Positions 1 through 10,554 are shown, counted from the first letter of the stretch. The stretch: 56,923 nt of DNA from Bacteroidales bacterium (GCA_014800685.1 JAAVFQ010000028.1:1-56923), one strand, 5' to 3'. Translations and numbers: made by a program. The notes: generated from the letters alone by a model not told the origin.

Positions 1-2
1 AA

Positions 3-182
3 CGGTTGAAGGATGGCTTTGATGCGGTGTTTACCCAAGTGGTGGAGTTGCTTCATGAAGAAGGCTTTGTGTCGTTGAAAGTGCAGTATGTCGACGGGAC
101 AAAGATAGAATCGGTAGCAATAAAACAGGGTCTTAGAATGTTTTCACGTATATTCAATATAATGAAGTGCGAGTCATTGTAA
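3..182 (+). pseudogene. Transposase remnant (IS1182-like DDE family)
   Basis: An open frame runs from the window edge to a TAA at 180-182. It contains the stretch VDGTKIESVA, which resembles the 'YVDGTKIEA' segment at the first catalytic Asp of IS1182/IS5-like transposases. The preceding residues (RLKDGFDAVF, VVELLHEEGF) also fit the N-terminal half of that family. After VDGTKIES the frame runs into unrelated sequence and stops within about 20 codons, so the rest of the catalytic domain is missing. The left end lies outside the window. The family assignment is from memory of the motif and is moderately sure; that it is broken is clear. Confidence 0.6.
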
Positions 183-206
183 TCCCGTTCATTTTTATTA
201 TCTTTG
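176..206 (+). promoter_or_regulatory. Bacteroidota-type promoter for the MBL hydrolase
   Basis: A -7 box TATCTTTG at 199-206 matches TAnnTTTG exactly. ATTG at 176-179 sits 19 bases upstream as a -33 element. The start codon follows at 229. The -33 box overlaps the tail of the transposase remnant. Confidence 0.6.
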
Positions 207-228
207 TGTCATTGATAAAATAACCACT

Positions 229-873
229 ATGAAAGTTGCAAGATTTGGACTGACTCTTTTCGGAGTTAACTGCTACGTGGTCTGGGATCCATCGACTAAA
301 GAATGTGCAGTGATTGACCCGGGCATAATAGAAGAAAAGGAGCGTAGTGCTTTGAAAAATTTCATTGCGAAAAATGATTTAAAAGTCACCAACGTCATTA
401 ACACTCATCTTCACATAGACCATTGCATCGGCAATGATTTTGTCACCAAAGAATTTGGGGTGCCATCAATGGCGCATAAAGCCGACGCTCCGTTAGGAAA
501 ACAGATTAGGCAGCAGGCTCAGATGTTTGGGATTCCCGGCGAGGTTAATGATGTAGAAGTCACCACTTATCTGGAGGAAGGAGACGTGATTAAAATAGGA
601 AATGGAGCTCTTGAAGTGATCCATGTGCCCGGACATTCTCCCGGTGGAATAGTGCTCTACGACAGAAAGGATGGCTTTCTCATTTCCGGCGACGTGCTTT
701 TCCAGGGGAGTGTCGGGAGAAGTGACCTCCCGGGTGGAAATCATCAGCAGCTGATTGAGGGTATCAGAAATAAACTTCTTACACTTCCGGATAATACCGA
801 CGTTTTCTCAGGACATGGTCCCGCGACTACCATTGGTGAGGAGAGACTGCACAACCCATTTTTGCAGGATTAG
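229..873 (+). CDS. MBL-fold metallo-hydrolase (glyoxalase II-like)
   Basis: A 214-residue metallo-beta-lactamase-fold hydrolase, probably a thioester or hydroxyacyl-glutathione-type hydrolase of the YcbL/GloB-like group. The metal ligands are visible: HLHIDH at residues 60-65, H136 in VPGHSPGG, D155 in SGDVLF and H196 in SGHGP. It has no signal peptide, so it should be cytoplasmic. The length fits short one-domain members, which lack the C-terminal substrate domain of true glyoxalase II. It is a single gene with its own promoter and shares a terminator with the opposing mmd operon. Fold assignment is firm; the substrate is unknown. Confidence 0.85.
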   Translation: MKVARFGLTLFGVNCYVVWDPSTKECAVIDPGIIEEKERSALKNFIAKNDLKVTNVINTHLHIDHCIGNDFVTKEFGVPSMAHKADAPLGKQIRQQAQMFGIPGEVNDVEVTTYLEEGDVIKIGNGALEVIHVPGHSPGGIVLYDRKDGFLISGDVLFQGSVGRSDLPGGNHQQLIEGIRNKLLTLPDNTDVFSGHGPATTIGEERLHNPFLQD

Positions 874-946
874 TCTCAAGATGCCTTCATAATAAAGGGC
901 TTAAAAAGAGTATTATTAAGCGTATAAAAATCGCAATACTCAGAGT

Positions 947-992
947 ATAATAAATAGCGACTTGCCTATTGAGACAAGTCGCTATTTATTAT
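947..992. terminator. Bidirectional terminator hairpin
   Basis: Two perfectly complementary 18-base arms at 947-964 and 975-992 flank a 10-base loop. The outer part of the stem is A/T rich, so each strand ends in a U-rich run. It lies between the convergent MBL hydrolase gene and the end of mmdB and probably serves both. Confidence 0.85.
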
Positions 993-1010
993 GAATGGTT
1001 GCAATCTCTC

Positions 1011-2177
1011 TTATCCGAGGAAGCTGAGAAGGACACCGGCAGCTACCGCTGAGCCTATGACTCCTGCTACGTTGGGACCCATAGCGTGCATCAGCAGATA
1101 GTTGGTCGGATCATATTCCAGACCCAAGTTATTGGATATTCTGGCTGCCATAGGCACTGCGGAAACTCCGGCATTACCTATGAGCGGATTGATGCGCTTA
1201 TCTTTCTTCAGGAAGAGGTTAAAGAGCTTCACTGAAAGAACACCAGCTGATGAGGCAATGATGAATGCGCAGAATCCCAGACCAAACACAAGAAGAGTAT
1301 CTATCTTCAGGAATTTATCTGCCTGTGTTGAAGCTCCCACCGTGAGGCCGAGAAGGATAGTCACGATGTCGGTCATAGAGTTGCTCGCAGTTTTTGCCAG
1401 ACGCGTAGTCACGCCACTCTCTCTGAGAAGATTGCCGAAGAAGAGCATTCCGAGAAGGGGAAGGCCTGAGGGCACTACGAAGCAGGTGAGAATCAGCCCC
1501 ACGATGGGGAAAATGATTTTCTCATTCTGAGTGACCACGCGAGCGGCCTTCATCTTGATTGTGCGCTCTTCATGGGTAGTGAAAAGTCTCATCAAGGGAG
1601 GCTGAATCAGCGGGATGAGTGCCATATAGGAATAGGCTGACACCGCTACGGCTCCAAGCATCTCTGGGTTGAGCTTAGATGTTGTGAAGATTGCAGTCGG
1701 GCCGTCCGCTCCTCCGATGATAGCTACACAACCGGCTGAGAGGGGATCAAATCCACATAGCAGTGCAAGCATATATGCTCCGAAGATGCCAAACTGGGCG
1801 CAGGCTCCGATGATCATGAGTTTCGGATTGGCAAGTAGGGCAGAGAAGTCGGTCATTGCTCCGATGCCAAGGAAAATAAGGGGTGGATACCATCCCTTCT
1901 CAACACCATTGTAGAGAATGTTGAGCACCGAACCGGGCTCATAGATACCTATTTCCATTCCGGGCTGGAACGGAATGTTTCCGATAAGCATTCCGAAGCC
2001 TATGGGAACGAGAAGCAGTGGTTCAAAATTCTTTTTAATGGCAAGCCAGACAAAGAAGCAGCCCACGGCAAGCATCACGAGATTTTGCCACTCGCAGTTA
2101 TAAAATCCGGTGAACTCCCAGAATGCGGAAATTGTCTGAGAGATGAAGTCGCCGAACGAGACTTGAGACAGAATCAT
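1011..2177 (-). CDS. mmdB: Sodium-pumping decarboxylase beta subunit
   Basis: A 388-residue polytopic membrane protein of the OadB/MmdB/GcdB family. In this family it couples decarboxylation of the carboxybiotin carrier to sodium export. Visible signs are many hydrophobic helices, the conserved CVAIIGGADGPTAIF segment near residues 150-165 and GNAGVSAVPMAARIS near the C terminus, both typical of the family. The last gene of the mce-mmd operon, it lies 71 bases after the biotin carrier gene. In a succinate-propionate fermenter the substrate is most likely methylmalonyl-CoA, inferred from the adjacent epimerase. An oxaloacetate substrate cannot be excluded from this subunit alone. Confidence 0.9.
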   Translation of the reverse strand: MILSQVSFGDFISQTISAFWEFTGFYNCEWQNLVMLAVGCFFVWLAIKKNFEPLLLVPIGFGMLIGNIPFQPGMEIGIYEPGSVLNILYNGVEKGWYPPLIFLGIGAMTDFSALLANPKLMIIGACAQFGIFGAYMLALLCGFDPLSAGCVAIIGGADGPTAIFTTSKLNPEMLGAVAVSAYSYMALIPLIQPPLMRLFTTHEERTIKMKAARVVTQNEKIIFPIVGLILTCFVVPSGLPLLGMLFFGNLLRESGVTTRLAKTASNSMTDIVTILLGLTVGASTQADKFLKIDTLLVFGLGFCAFIIASSAGVLSVKLFNLFLKKDKRINPLIGNAGVSAVPMAARISNNLGLEYDPTNYLLMHAMGPNVAGVIGSAVAAGVLLSFLG

Positions 2178-2248
2178 TTGTTTTACAGATAGGATGAAAA
2201 ATAAGCGTCTGAACGTAAATATCCAAACGCATTATGCCTCAAGGGTTA

Positions 2249-2695
2249 TTATTCGATAATCATGATATCGGTGCCTTCAAGGATAGCATCACCGACATTT
2301 ACGAGAATCTGTTTTACGGTTCCTGCTGAAGAACAGTGCACGTCATTCTCCATCTTCATAGCTTCAAGCACACATACTGTGTCGCCGGCATTCACTGTGT
2401 CGCCGACGTTTACGTTGAAACTCATGATAGTGCCGGGAAGCGGGCTCTTGACGGCTGATGCGCCGCCGGTGGAAGCGGGCTTGCTTATAACCTTCTCGCC
2501 GCTCTCGGTGCGGGGTGCGGGAGCTGCCTGCTTGGATGTCTTGACTGCAGCTACTTTCGGCTTGCCCTCTTCATCGATTTCTACATTGTAGGGGGTACCG
2601 TTTACTTCTACGTGAATATGATTGTCTACGAGTTCTCCGACACCCACGTTGAATTTAGTACCGTTGATTTTGTACTTATATTCTTTAAGTTTCAT
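2249..2695 (-). CDS. mmdC: Biotin carrier (gamma) subunit of the decarboxylase
   Basis: A 148-residue biotin carboxyl carrier protein. The C-terminal lipoyl/biotinyl domain (about residues 80-148) has the biotinylation motif EAMKMEND, with the target lysine at residue 114. It is preceded by an Ala/Pro-rich linker (about 50-80) and an N-terminal region that probably docks onto the complex. It carries CO2 from the carboxyltransferase MmdA to the membrane subunit MmdB. It lies between the mmdD-like and mmdB genes in one operon. The role is firm; the gene symbol rests on context. Confidence 0.9.
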   Translation of the reverse strand: MKLKEYKYKINGTKFNVGVGELVDNHIHVEVNGTPYNVEIDEEGKPKVAAVKTSKQAAPAPRTESGEKVISKPASTGGASAVKSPLPGTIMSFNVNVGDTVNAGDTVCVLEAMKMENDVHCSSAGTVKQILVNVGDAILEGTDIMIIE

Positions 2696-2738
2696 TTTCT
2701 TGTTTGTTATATGAGCTAATTGTTTAACTCAGATGATT

Positions 2739-3335
2739 TTAACGACGGTTACGCTTTAGTTCGGGAACTTCGCGCATATTGTAAATTTTGGAATTCCATG
2801 GAGAATAGGCTCGCTTCATGCGGCGGATAGTGAGGATAGTGTCCTCCATATCGTGGCCATTCGTATTGAAGTGTTGTGCCAGAGCGGTAGCAATAGCGGC
2901 GATTACTTCTCCGGAGTCTACGTCTTCATGATACTCGTCTGCTTCGTCTTTTGAGACTCCGTGAGATTCGAGTTTCTTGCGAGACATAATCTTGGAAGAG
3001 ACCTTTCCGAAGCAAAGGAAAAGAATGCTGAGAACTACGAGGGCAGCTATCACAACACACATTGCTATTATGGTGATACCTCCTCCCCAGGAGTCATTCT
3101 CTTTTGCATTCTCAGCCTTCTCAGCCTGAGACATTCTATTGGCGATGGCGCTTTCGGTTATTGTGTTGGTCTCCTTGCTGTCTACCCAATCGCCTTCGAC
3201 TGTCTCCTGTCCGTCAGGGTTTCTGCTCACCTCGGTCAGCTGTTCCTGTTCAGGAGCCGGAGTAGAAGCAAATGAAGCAGGAGCGACGCTGAGCACCATG
3301 GAAAGTGCGACGGCTGTTATTAATCTTTTTATCAT
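2739..3335 (-). CDS. mmdD: OadG/MmdD-like small membrane subunit
   Basis: A 198-residue protein. I place the start at 3335 (MIKRLITAV...) because it begins a signal-peptide-like helix; an upstream frame extension to 3407 lacks family character. After a roughly 23-residue signal-like segment comes an acidic periplasmic stretch, then one strong transmembrane helix near residues 83-107 (ITIIAMCVVIAALVVLSILF). A charged cytoplasmic tail follows with RRMKRAYSPWNSKIYNMRE. This layout fits the OadG family, which holds the decarboxylase complex together. It is larger than typical OadG (80-120 residues) because of the extra exported N-terminal part. Confidence 0.75.
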   Translation of the reverse strand: MIKRLITAVALSMVLSVAPASFASTPAPEQEQLTEVSRNPDGQETVEGDWVDSKETNTITESAIANRMSQAEKAENAKENDSWGGGITIIAMCVVIAALVVLSILFLCFGKVSSKIMSRKKLESHGVSKDEADEYHEDVDSGEVIAAIATALAQHFNTNGHDMEDTILTIRRMKRAYSPWNSKIYNMREVPELKRNRR

Positions 3336-3434
3336 AATTAGAATTTGAGTTTCTCCCATCAGACTACGCTCTTCAGCGTAGTTATTGAGAGGAAAGAGCC
3401 CCGGCAAAAGCCGGAGGCTCTTTCATAATAATGA

Positions 3435-4991
<1,557 letters not shown>

Positions 4992-5005
4992 GTCGAATAT
5001 TTCTA

Positions 5006-5428
5006 TTATTTTTTAGCGGGATCTTCGCAGAGTTCAGTGAGGACGAACTGCGTGTTTTTGGGGTGGAGGAAGGCTATCTGAAGGCCGTCTGCACCGCCGC
5101 GGGGTGCCTTGTCGATAAGCTTTACGCCCTTCTCTTCAGCTTCAGCAAGAGCGTTAGCCACTCCGTCTTCCACTGCGAAAGCGAGGTGATGCATGCCACC
5201 TTTGCCACCGTTTTTCTCAATGAATTTGGCAACTGCGCTTTCGGGAGCTGTGGGCTCGAGAAGCTCGATTTTGGTGTCGCCTACTTTGAAGAATGCAGTG
5301 GTGACCTTCTGATCTTCCACCACTTCGGTCTTGTAGCACTTAAGGCCGAGGACTTCTTCATAATACTTGATTGCAGCTGCCAGATCAGGCACTGCGATGC
5401 CGATGTGTTCAATGTGTGAAATTTCCAT
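5006..5428 (-). CDS. mce: Methylmalonyl-CoA epimerase
   Basis: A 140-residue vicinal-oxygen-chelate (glyoxalase-like) protein that interconverts (R)- and (S)-methylmalonyl-CoA. The metal-binding start [12 protein letters not shown] (H8), the middle [15 protein letters not shown] segment and the end [21 protein letters not shown] match the family. It is the first gene of the mmd operon. It supplies the stereoisomer used by the decarboxylase after methylmalonyl-CoA mutase, which is not in this window. A long leader precedes it. Confidence 0.93.
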   Translation of the reverse strand: MEISHIEHIGIAVPDLAAAIKYYEEVLGLKCYKTEVVEDQKVTTAFFKVGDTKIELLEPTAPESAVAKFIEKNGGKGGMHHLAFAVEDGVANALAEAEEKGVKLIDKAPRGGADGLQIAFLHPKNTQFVLTELCEDPAKK

Positions 5429-5606
5429 TGAGTGGTTCTGTTAGAATTATTATTGTTTTTTATGTTGCTCTTTCAGGCCGGCTTCAGACATCTTCAGCGT
5501 CTTGGAGTGACGGCCATAGGTTTTGAACTTATGTCTCAACTGCCTTAAAGTCAAAGCAATGTTCTTCTGTGAGCCTATTAAAGCGATTGATGCATAAATT
5601 TCGGTG
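5429..5606 (-). other. Long leader of the mce-mmd operon, possibly with a small ORF
   Basis: The predicted transcript start lies near 5600, leaving about 170 untranslated bases before mce. One frame stays open through the whole leader and stops at 5450-5452. It has no ATG near its start; a TTG at 5552-5554 would give 34 residues rich in K, R and H, ending KEQHKKQ. I recognise no riboswitch here. Whether the ORF is translated cannot be told from the sequence. Confidence 0.3.
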
Positions 5607-5637
5607 CAAAAATACCAAAAAAAATCATATCCACCAA
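5607..5637 (-). promoter_or_regulatory. Promoter of the mce-mmd operon
   Basis: On the reverse strand, TATTTTTG (5607-5614) matches the -7 consensus TAnnTTTG. TTG (5635-5637) lies 20 bases upstream as the -33 box. Confidence 0.6.
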
Positions 5638-5719
5638 GAGCGTGCCAAAATATTTTTGATTTTTTACTTAAGCAGGAAAGTTATTGGGAATATATAAGGT
5701 AAATCTAAGAAAAAAATAT

Positions 5720-5727
5720 TATCTTTG
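5720..5727 (+). promoter_or_regulatory. -7 box of the lipid A gene cluster
   Basis: TATCTTTG matches the Bacteroidota -7 consensus and ends 18 bases before the ATG at 5746. It shows that a TTG in frame at 5725 cannot be the start of lpxD, since it lies inside the promoter. No convincing -33 box is seen. Confidence 0.55.
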
Positions 5728-5745
5728 CGCGAAATTTCTTATGCA

Positions 5746-6735
5746 ATGGAAATAACACTAAAAGATATTGCAATGCACATCGGCGGACGTGTGGAGGGTG
5801 ATGAGATGGCAAAGGTGTCAGGCTTTTCCCCGATAGACGCGGCCGAACCCGGTCAGCTGACTTTTCTTTCTAACCCCAAATATACTCATTACGTATATCA
5901 GACAAATGCTACCGGAGTGCTGGTAGCCGATGATTTTCAAGCGGAGAAGCCTGTCAAAGCTTCTCTGATAAGGGTGAAGTCGCCCTACGAGGCGCTCGCC
6001 ATCCTTATGAGCCTTGTTGCCAATATGCGCCCCAAGCCTTGCGGTGTAGAGCCTCAGTCTTTTATAGCGGAAGGAGTGGAGAGGCCGGAGGGCCTTTATG
6101 TGGGCGCTTTCGCTTATGTGGGCAAAGGTGTCAGACTTGGGAAAAACGTCAAGATTTATCCTCAGGCCTACATCGGAGATGGGTGTGAAATAGGAGATGA
6201 CACTATCATCCGTGCCGGAGTGAAGATTTATGAAGGGTGCAAGATAGGCAGTCGCTGCATAATTCACAGTGGATGCGTGATAGGTGCCGATGGTTTCGGT
6301 TTTGCCCCTACGCCTCATGGCTATGACAAAATTCCTCAGCTCGGAAACGTTGTCATTGAGGATGACGTAGAGATAGGAGCCAATACTACTGTGGACCGAG
6401 CAACTTTCGGGAGTACCAGAATAGGGAAAGGAACCAAACTGGACAACCTGATTCAAGTGGCTCACAATGTCAGCATAGGCAAGAATAATGTCTTCGCATC
6501 ACAGAGTGGTGTGGCAGGTTCCACCTCAATCGGAGATTGGAATCGGGTTGGTGGTCAGGTTGGATTTGCCGGACACATACATGTAGGAGACAATAATGAA
6601 TTTGGAGCTCAGTCCGGCATCCCTAAAGATGTAGGGTCAGGATGCAGACTTATGGGCTATCCTGCTGTGGATGCCATACAGTTTGCTAAGAATATCGTTT
6701 ATATCAAGAAACTTCATACTCTCTTCGATAAGTAA
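5746..6735 (+). CDS. lpxD: UDP-3-O-acylglucosamine N-acyltransferase
   Basis: A 329-residue lipid A enzyme that adds the second hydroxyacyl chain to UDP-3-O-acyl-glucosamine, using acyl-ACP. Residues 1-100 form the uridine-binding domain ([11 protein letters not shown]). From about 105 to 315 runs a left-handed beta helix of hexapeptide repeats such as [13 protein letters not shown]. The active-site His lies in [13 protein letters not shown]. The start at 5746 is chosen because the upstream TTG lies inside the -7 box. It is the first of three lipid A genes on the same strand. Confidence 0.95.
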   Translation: MEITLKDIAMHIGGRVEGDEMAKVSGFSPIDAAEPGQLTFLSNPKYTHYVYQTNATGVLVADDFQAEKPVKASLIRVKSPYEALAILMSLVANMRPKPCGVEPQSFIAEGVERPEGLYVGAFAYVGKGVRLGKNVKIYPQAYIGDGCEIGDDTIIRAGVKIYEGCKIGSRCIIHSGCVIGADGFGFAPTPHGYDKIPQLGNVVIEDDVEIGANTTVDRATFGSTRIGKGTKLDNLIQVAHNVSIGKNNVFASQSGVAGSTSIGDWNRVGGQVGFAGHIHVGDNNEFGAQSGIPKDVGSGCRLMGYPAVDAIQFAKNIVYIKKLHTLFDK

Positions 6736-6815
6736 GAGATGAGACTCACGCATCGTGCCGCTATCTGCATAGAGGTGTTGAGTAATAAGGGTTTAAAAAA
6801 TAACAACAACAATAT

Positions 6816-8198
6816 ATGAATCAGTTAACGCTTAACGCGCCCTTCACCGTCACAGGTAAGGGGCTACATTCCGGCCTTGAAATTACAGCAACGTTTCAGC
6901 CGGCAAAAGAGAACACCGGCTATCGATTCCGCAGGATCGATTTAGAAGGAGCGCCTGAAATCCCTGCCCTTGCAGAAAATATCGTAGACACCACGCGTGG
7001 CACTGTCTTAGGTGTCAACGATGTTCGTGTGAGCACCGTGGAGCACGCTCTTGCTGCTCTTTATGCTGCCGGCATAGACAACTGCATAATTGAGGTGAAT
7101 GCTCCCGAGATGCCTATTCTCGATGGTAGTGCAATCATCTACGTCGAAAAAATAGAGGAAGTAGGCCTCAAAGAGCAGGACGCTGATAAGGATTTCTATA
7201 TCATAAAGCAGAAGCAGCGCATTAAAGATGATGAGACCGGATCAATGATTACGGTCTATCCCGATGATAATTTCAGCGTTCAGACGATGGTTGAGTATAA
7301 TTCTCCCATTCTTCCCAATCAGTTCGCATCACTTGATGACCTCTCTGATTTCAAGCAGGAAGTAGCCAGCGCGAGAACCTTTGTTTTCGTCAGAGAGATA
7401 GAGCAGCTTCTTGATAATGGCCTCATCAAAGGGGGAGACCTTGACAATGCCATTGTCATCTACGACCAGACGATAGAGCAGGATAAAATTAATCATCTCT
7501 GCGATCTGATGAAGGTGCCTCACATGCATATCGATAAGCTAGGCTATATCAACCCCAAACCTCTGAAATGGGATAATGAGCCTGCTCGCCATAAGCTGAT
7601 GGACGTTATAGGTGACCTTGCTCTGATAGGTCGTCCGCTTAAAGGCCGTGTAGTGGCCGTTCGCCCCGGACATACCATCAACAGCAAATTCACAAAAATG
7701 CTCAGAAAAGAGGTTCGTCATACGGAGATTCAGTCACCCGTCTACGACCCCAATCAGGCTCCTCTGATAGATGTAAATGGTATCCGTTCGCTTCTTCCTC
7801 ACAGATATCCTTTCCTTCTCATTGACAAAATCATAGAGCTTGATCGCAAACATTGTGTGGCCGTAAAGAATGTGACGGTCAATGAGCCGTTCTTCCAGGG
7901 CCATTTCCCTCAGGAGCCGGTAATGCCCGGCGTGCTTCAGGTAGAGGCGATGGCTCAGGCTGCCGGAGTGTTGGTGCTCAATTTCCTTGAGGAGCCTGAA
8001 AAATACAGCACTTACTTCCTCAAGATAGACAATGTGAAATTCCGTCAGAAAGTTGTGCCCGGAAATACTCTTCTTCTGAATGTCTCTCTTATGACTCCTA
8101 TCCGCAGGGGATGCGCAGTAGTTAAGGGTTATGCCTTTGTGGGTGAGAAGATAGTATGCGAAGCAGAATTTATGGCTCAAATTATAAAAAATAAGTAA
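6816..8198 (+). CDS. lpxC-fabZ: Bifunctional UDP-3-O-acyl-GlcNAc deacetylase / beta-hydroxyacyl-ACP dehydratase
   Basis: A 460-residue fusion typical of Bacteroidota. Residues 1 to about 305 are LpxC, the zinc deacetylase that commits the pathway to lipid A. They show GKGLHSG at the start, STVEHALAALYAAGIDNC and RHKLMDVIGDLALIG with the metal and catalytic residues. From about 315 to 460 is FabZ, the hydroxyacyl-ACP dehydratase, with LLPHRYPFLLID and FFQGHFPQEPVMPGVLQVE. The fusion joins the two enzymes that compete for hydroxyacyl-ACP. It lies between lpxD and lpxA; only one base separates its stop from the lpxA start. Confidence 0.96.
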   Translation: MNQLTLNAPFTVTGKGLHSGLEITATFQPAKENTGYRFRRIDLEGAPEIPALAENIVDTTRGTVLGVNDVRVSTVEHALAALYAAGIDNCIIEVNAPEMPILDGSAIIYVEKIEEVGLKEQDADKDFYIIKQKQRIKDDETGSMITVYPDDNFSVQTMVEYNSPILPNQFASLDDLSDFKQEVASARTFVFVREIEQLLDNGLIKGGDLDNAIVIYDQTIEQDKINHLCDLMKVPHMHIDKLGYINPKPLKWDNEPARHKLMDVIGDLALIGRPLKGRVVAVRPGHTINSKFTKMLRKEVRHTEIQSPVYDPNQAPLIDVNGIRSLLPHRYPFLLIDKIIELDRKHCVAVKNVTVNEPFFQGHFPQEPVMPGVLQVEAMAQAAGVLVLNFLEEPEKYSTYFLKIDNVKFRQKVVPGNTLLLNVSLMTPIRRGCAVVKGYAFVGEKIVCEAEFMAQIIKNK

Positions 8199-8199
8199 G

Positions 8200-8973
8200 A
8201 TGAGTACACTTTATAGCGTTCATCCGGATGCAAAAATCGGAAAGGATGTCGAGATAGGTCCCTTTACTACCATCTACGAAAATGTAGAGATTGGAGATGG
8301 ATGCAAGATAATGAACAACGTCACTATCTTCCCGGGAGCAAGACTTGGGAAGGGCGTTACAGTTTTCCCGGGAGCTTCCATCTCTGCGGTGCCTCAGGAT
8401 CTTAAGTTTCGTGGAGAGGAAACTCTGGCCGTTATCGGCGATGGCACCACTCTCAGGGAGTGTGTGACGGTCAATAGAGGAACTTCAGCCAGAGAGAAGA
8501 CCGTGGTGGGCAAGAATTGTCTTCTTATGGCTTACTCTCACGTGGCTCACGACTGCATTCTTGGCGACCAGGTGATTCTCTCAAATGCCACTCAGCTTGG
8601 TGGCGAGGTGGTGGTAGACGATCAGGCAGTCATCGGTGGAGGAAGCCTTATCCATCAGTTCTGCCATATCGGAAGAAACGTCATGCTGCAGGGTGGAGCG
8701 CTTGTCAACAAAGATATTCCACCTTATGTCAAAGCTGCCAGAGATCCTATCAGCTTTGTGGGGCTGAATTCCATCGGTCTTCATCGCAGAGGATACTCTC
8801 AAGAAGAGATTCAGCAAATAAGTGACATATATAGAATTTTATATATGTGTGACCTTAACGTTACTAATGCGGTTAAGCTTATTCTTGAGACGCTCCCTGA
8901 ATCACGTTTCAGAGAAGAAATCGTTAATTTCGTAACTCAGTCTAACAGAGGCGTAATTCGTTCCGCTATCTGA
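8200..8973 (+). CDS. lpxA: Acyl-ACP--UDP-N-acetylglucosamine O-acyltransferase
   Basis: A 257-residue enzyme for the first step of lipid A synthesis. Hexapeptide repeats (IGPFTTIYENVEIGDGC) form the left-handed helix over residues 8-190, followed by a helical C-terminal domain. The AYSHVAHDC segment near residues 111-119 carries the active-site His region. GLNSIGLHRRGYS near residues 187-199 is the conserved hinge. Length is normal. It is translationally close to lpxC-fabZ, so the two are certainly cotranscribed. Confidence 0.95.
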   Translation: MSTLYSVHPDAKIGKDVEIGPFTTIYENVEIGDGCKIMNNVTIFPGARLGKGVTVFPGASISAVPQDLKFRGEETLAVIGDGTTLRECVTVNRGTSAREKTVVGKNCLLMAYSHVAHDCILGDQVILSNATQLGGEVVVDDQAVIGGGSLIHQFCHIGRNVMLQGGALVNKDIPPYVKAARDPISFVGLNSIGLHRRGYSQEEIQQISDIYRILYMCDLNVTNAVKLILETLPESRFREEIVNFVTQSNRGVIRSAI

Positions 8974-8999
8974 GGCAATAATGAGATAGAATAATCCGT

Positions 9000-9039
9000 A
9001 GGGGATGAGTTGGATAGTTTTTCTTTCGACTCATCCCCT
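9000..9039 (+). terminator. Possible terminator after lpxA
   Basis: Complementary 11-base arms at 9000-9010 and 9029-9039 (aggggatgagt) enclose an 18-base T-rich loop. The following tract is only mildly T rich. It is placed 26 bases after the lpxA stop. Confidence 0.5.
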
Positions 9040-9216
9040 GCGTTATATTCCGGCAATTAGGGGAGAATGAAATGGTAGTGAAATCAGATTGTCGGTAGTT
9101 TCAAAACAAAATGAAGACAATAGCAGTTTTATAATTATGAAGTCTTTGTGTGTTGATACTTCAGACAAAGAGACTGCATGAAAAACTTGATAGAATCCAC
9201 TATATAACTTACTTTC

Positions 9217-10554
9217 ATGAAAAAATTATTTCTTTTGTCTGCACTTATCATGCTCGCCTTCACGTCAATGGCACAGGAAGGAGACAGCGTGGCAAATAGC
9301 AGATCACTGCCGGAAACTATTGCGCTTGAAAAAGCCATAGACAATACGAGAATTATAGGTATCAATCCTCTCACCAACAAACCTTTCACACCGCAAGAAG
9401 ACTCAGTAAGATGGCTGATCTCGCGGTTTTATGTTGACCAGTACAGACATTTTCAAGACCCAAAAGCACCCTATTTCATGTTTATGAGTAGGGATGCGAA
9501 AGTTGCTATGGGCATCGGCGGAGTCATCAGAATGAGAGGATGGGCAGACTGGAATGGTTCTATATCAGCCAATGGATTTATCCCGTACCTTATAGATATT
9601 CCCAAGAACCCGACAAGGAAGAGGAATCTTTCTGCAACGCCTGCGGGGACAGCTTTATATTTTGCAATCATAGGTCGCAGCAGTCCATTTGGAGAATATA
9701 TGGGATACATTGAGGCTAATTTCAACGGCTATCAAGGGCTTGGATTCAAACTCAAAAAGGCATACGTGACAATGGGAGACTGGACAGTAGGATACGCCTC
9801 ATCATCCTTTACAGACCCGGCTGCTGAACCTCCGGTGATAGATGGTGCCGGTCCAAACGGAAAATTATCCAAGAGTGCAGTCCTCGTAAGATATCTTCAT
9901 TCCATAAAAAATCACTGGATGGTAGGAGGCTCCATAGAGTTTCCCAATTCTCAAGTGGTCAATACAGCCACCACGGCTTCATGTAAGGATTGGTTTCCCG
10001 ATGTTGTGGCTACCGCTCAATATTCATGGGACGGAGGTATAAGCCACCTAAGGGCTGCCGGTCTTCTAAAGGTTATGGAATATCGTGACCTGATATCAAA
10101 CAGTAATCATAACGTAGTAGGGTGGGGAGCTCAGCTTTCCGGAGTCTTCAAAGTGATAGATCCCTTGAGGCTCTACGCCATAGCCAACGTAGGTCAGGGC
10201 CATGCCTCATATATGGGAGACCTTTCTATAGGGCAGTATGACCTGGTAGGCGACATGGAAAAGGAGGGTAAAATGTATGCCCCCACGGCCTTGGGACTCA
10301 CCTTCGGTGCTAAATACTATTTCCGATATAACATCTACGCTGGTCTGGCTCTTGGCGAGATGCGATATTATCCGAAGGATAAGCCGGCCGGAGATGAGTA
10401 TAAATATGGTCTATATGGCGCTATAAATCTGTTTTGGGACATTACGCCGAGATTTCAGGTGGGAGCAGAATATCTAGCAGGTAAACGCATGAATTTCAAC
10501 CACGCACATGGCAACGCCAATAGAGTGGATGCGCTGTTCCAGATGAGTTTCTAA
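9217..10554 (+). CDS. DcaP-like outer-membrane porin
   Basis: A 445-residue exported protein with a signal peptide (MKKLFLLSALIMLAFTSMAQ, cleavage after about residue 20). The rest is a series of alternating amphipathic strands with many aromatic residues, ending in ...DALFQMSF; the terminal Phe is the usual outer-membrane barrel signal. The segments GIGGVIRMRGWADWNG and YIEANFNGYQGLGFKLKKAYV recall DcaP-family trimeric porins. The approximately 240-base upstream region holds only the lpxA hairpin. It probably passes small solutes, but the substrate is unknown. Confidence 0.65.
   Translation: MKKLFLLSALIMLAFTSMAQEGDSVANSRSLPETIALEKAIDNTRIIGINPLTNKPFTPQEDSVRWLISRFYVDQYRHFQDPKAPYFMFMSRDAKVAMGIGGVIRMRGWADWNGSISANGFIPYLIDIPKNPTRKRNLSATPAGTALYFAIIGRSSPFGEYMGYIEANFNGYQGLGFKLKKAYVTMGDWTVGYASSSFTDPAAEPPVIDGAGPNGKLSKSAVLVRYLHSIKNHWMVGGSIEFPNSQVVNTATTASCKDWFPDVVATAQYSWDGGISHLRAAGLLKVMEYRDLISNSNHNVVGWGAQLSGVFKVIDPLRLYAIANVGQGHASYMGDLSIGQYDLVGDMEKEGKMYAPTALGLTFGAKYYFRYNIYAGLALGEMRYYPKDKPAGDEYKYGLYGAINLFWDITPRFQVGAEYLAGKRMNFNHAHGNANRVDALFQMSF

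Noticed and set aside
5429-5606. Cobalamin riboswitch upstream of the B12-linked mce operon
   Set aside because: I looked for the conserved B12-box and GGGAA-type segments and did not find them in order.
5725-5745. TTG start for lpxD adding seven residues
   Set aside because: The codon lies inside the -7 promoter box, so the transcript would begin after it.
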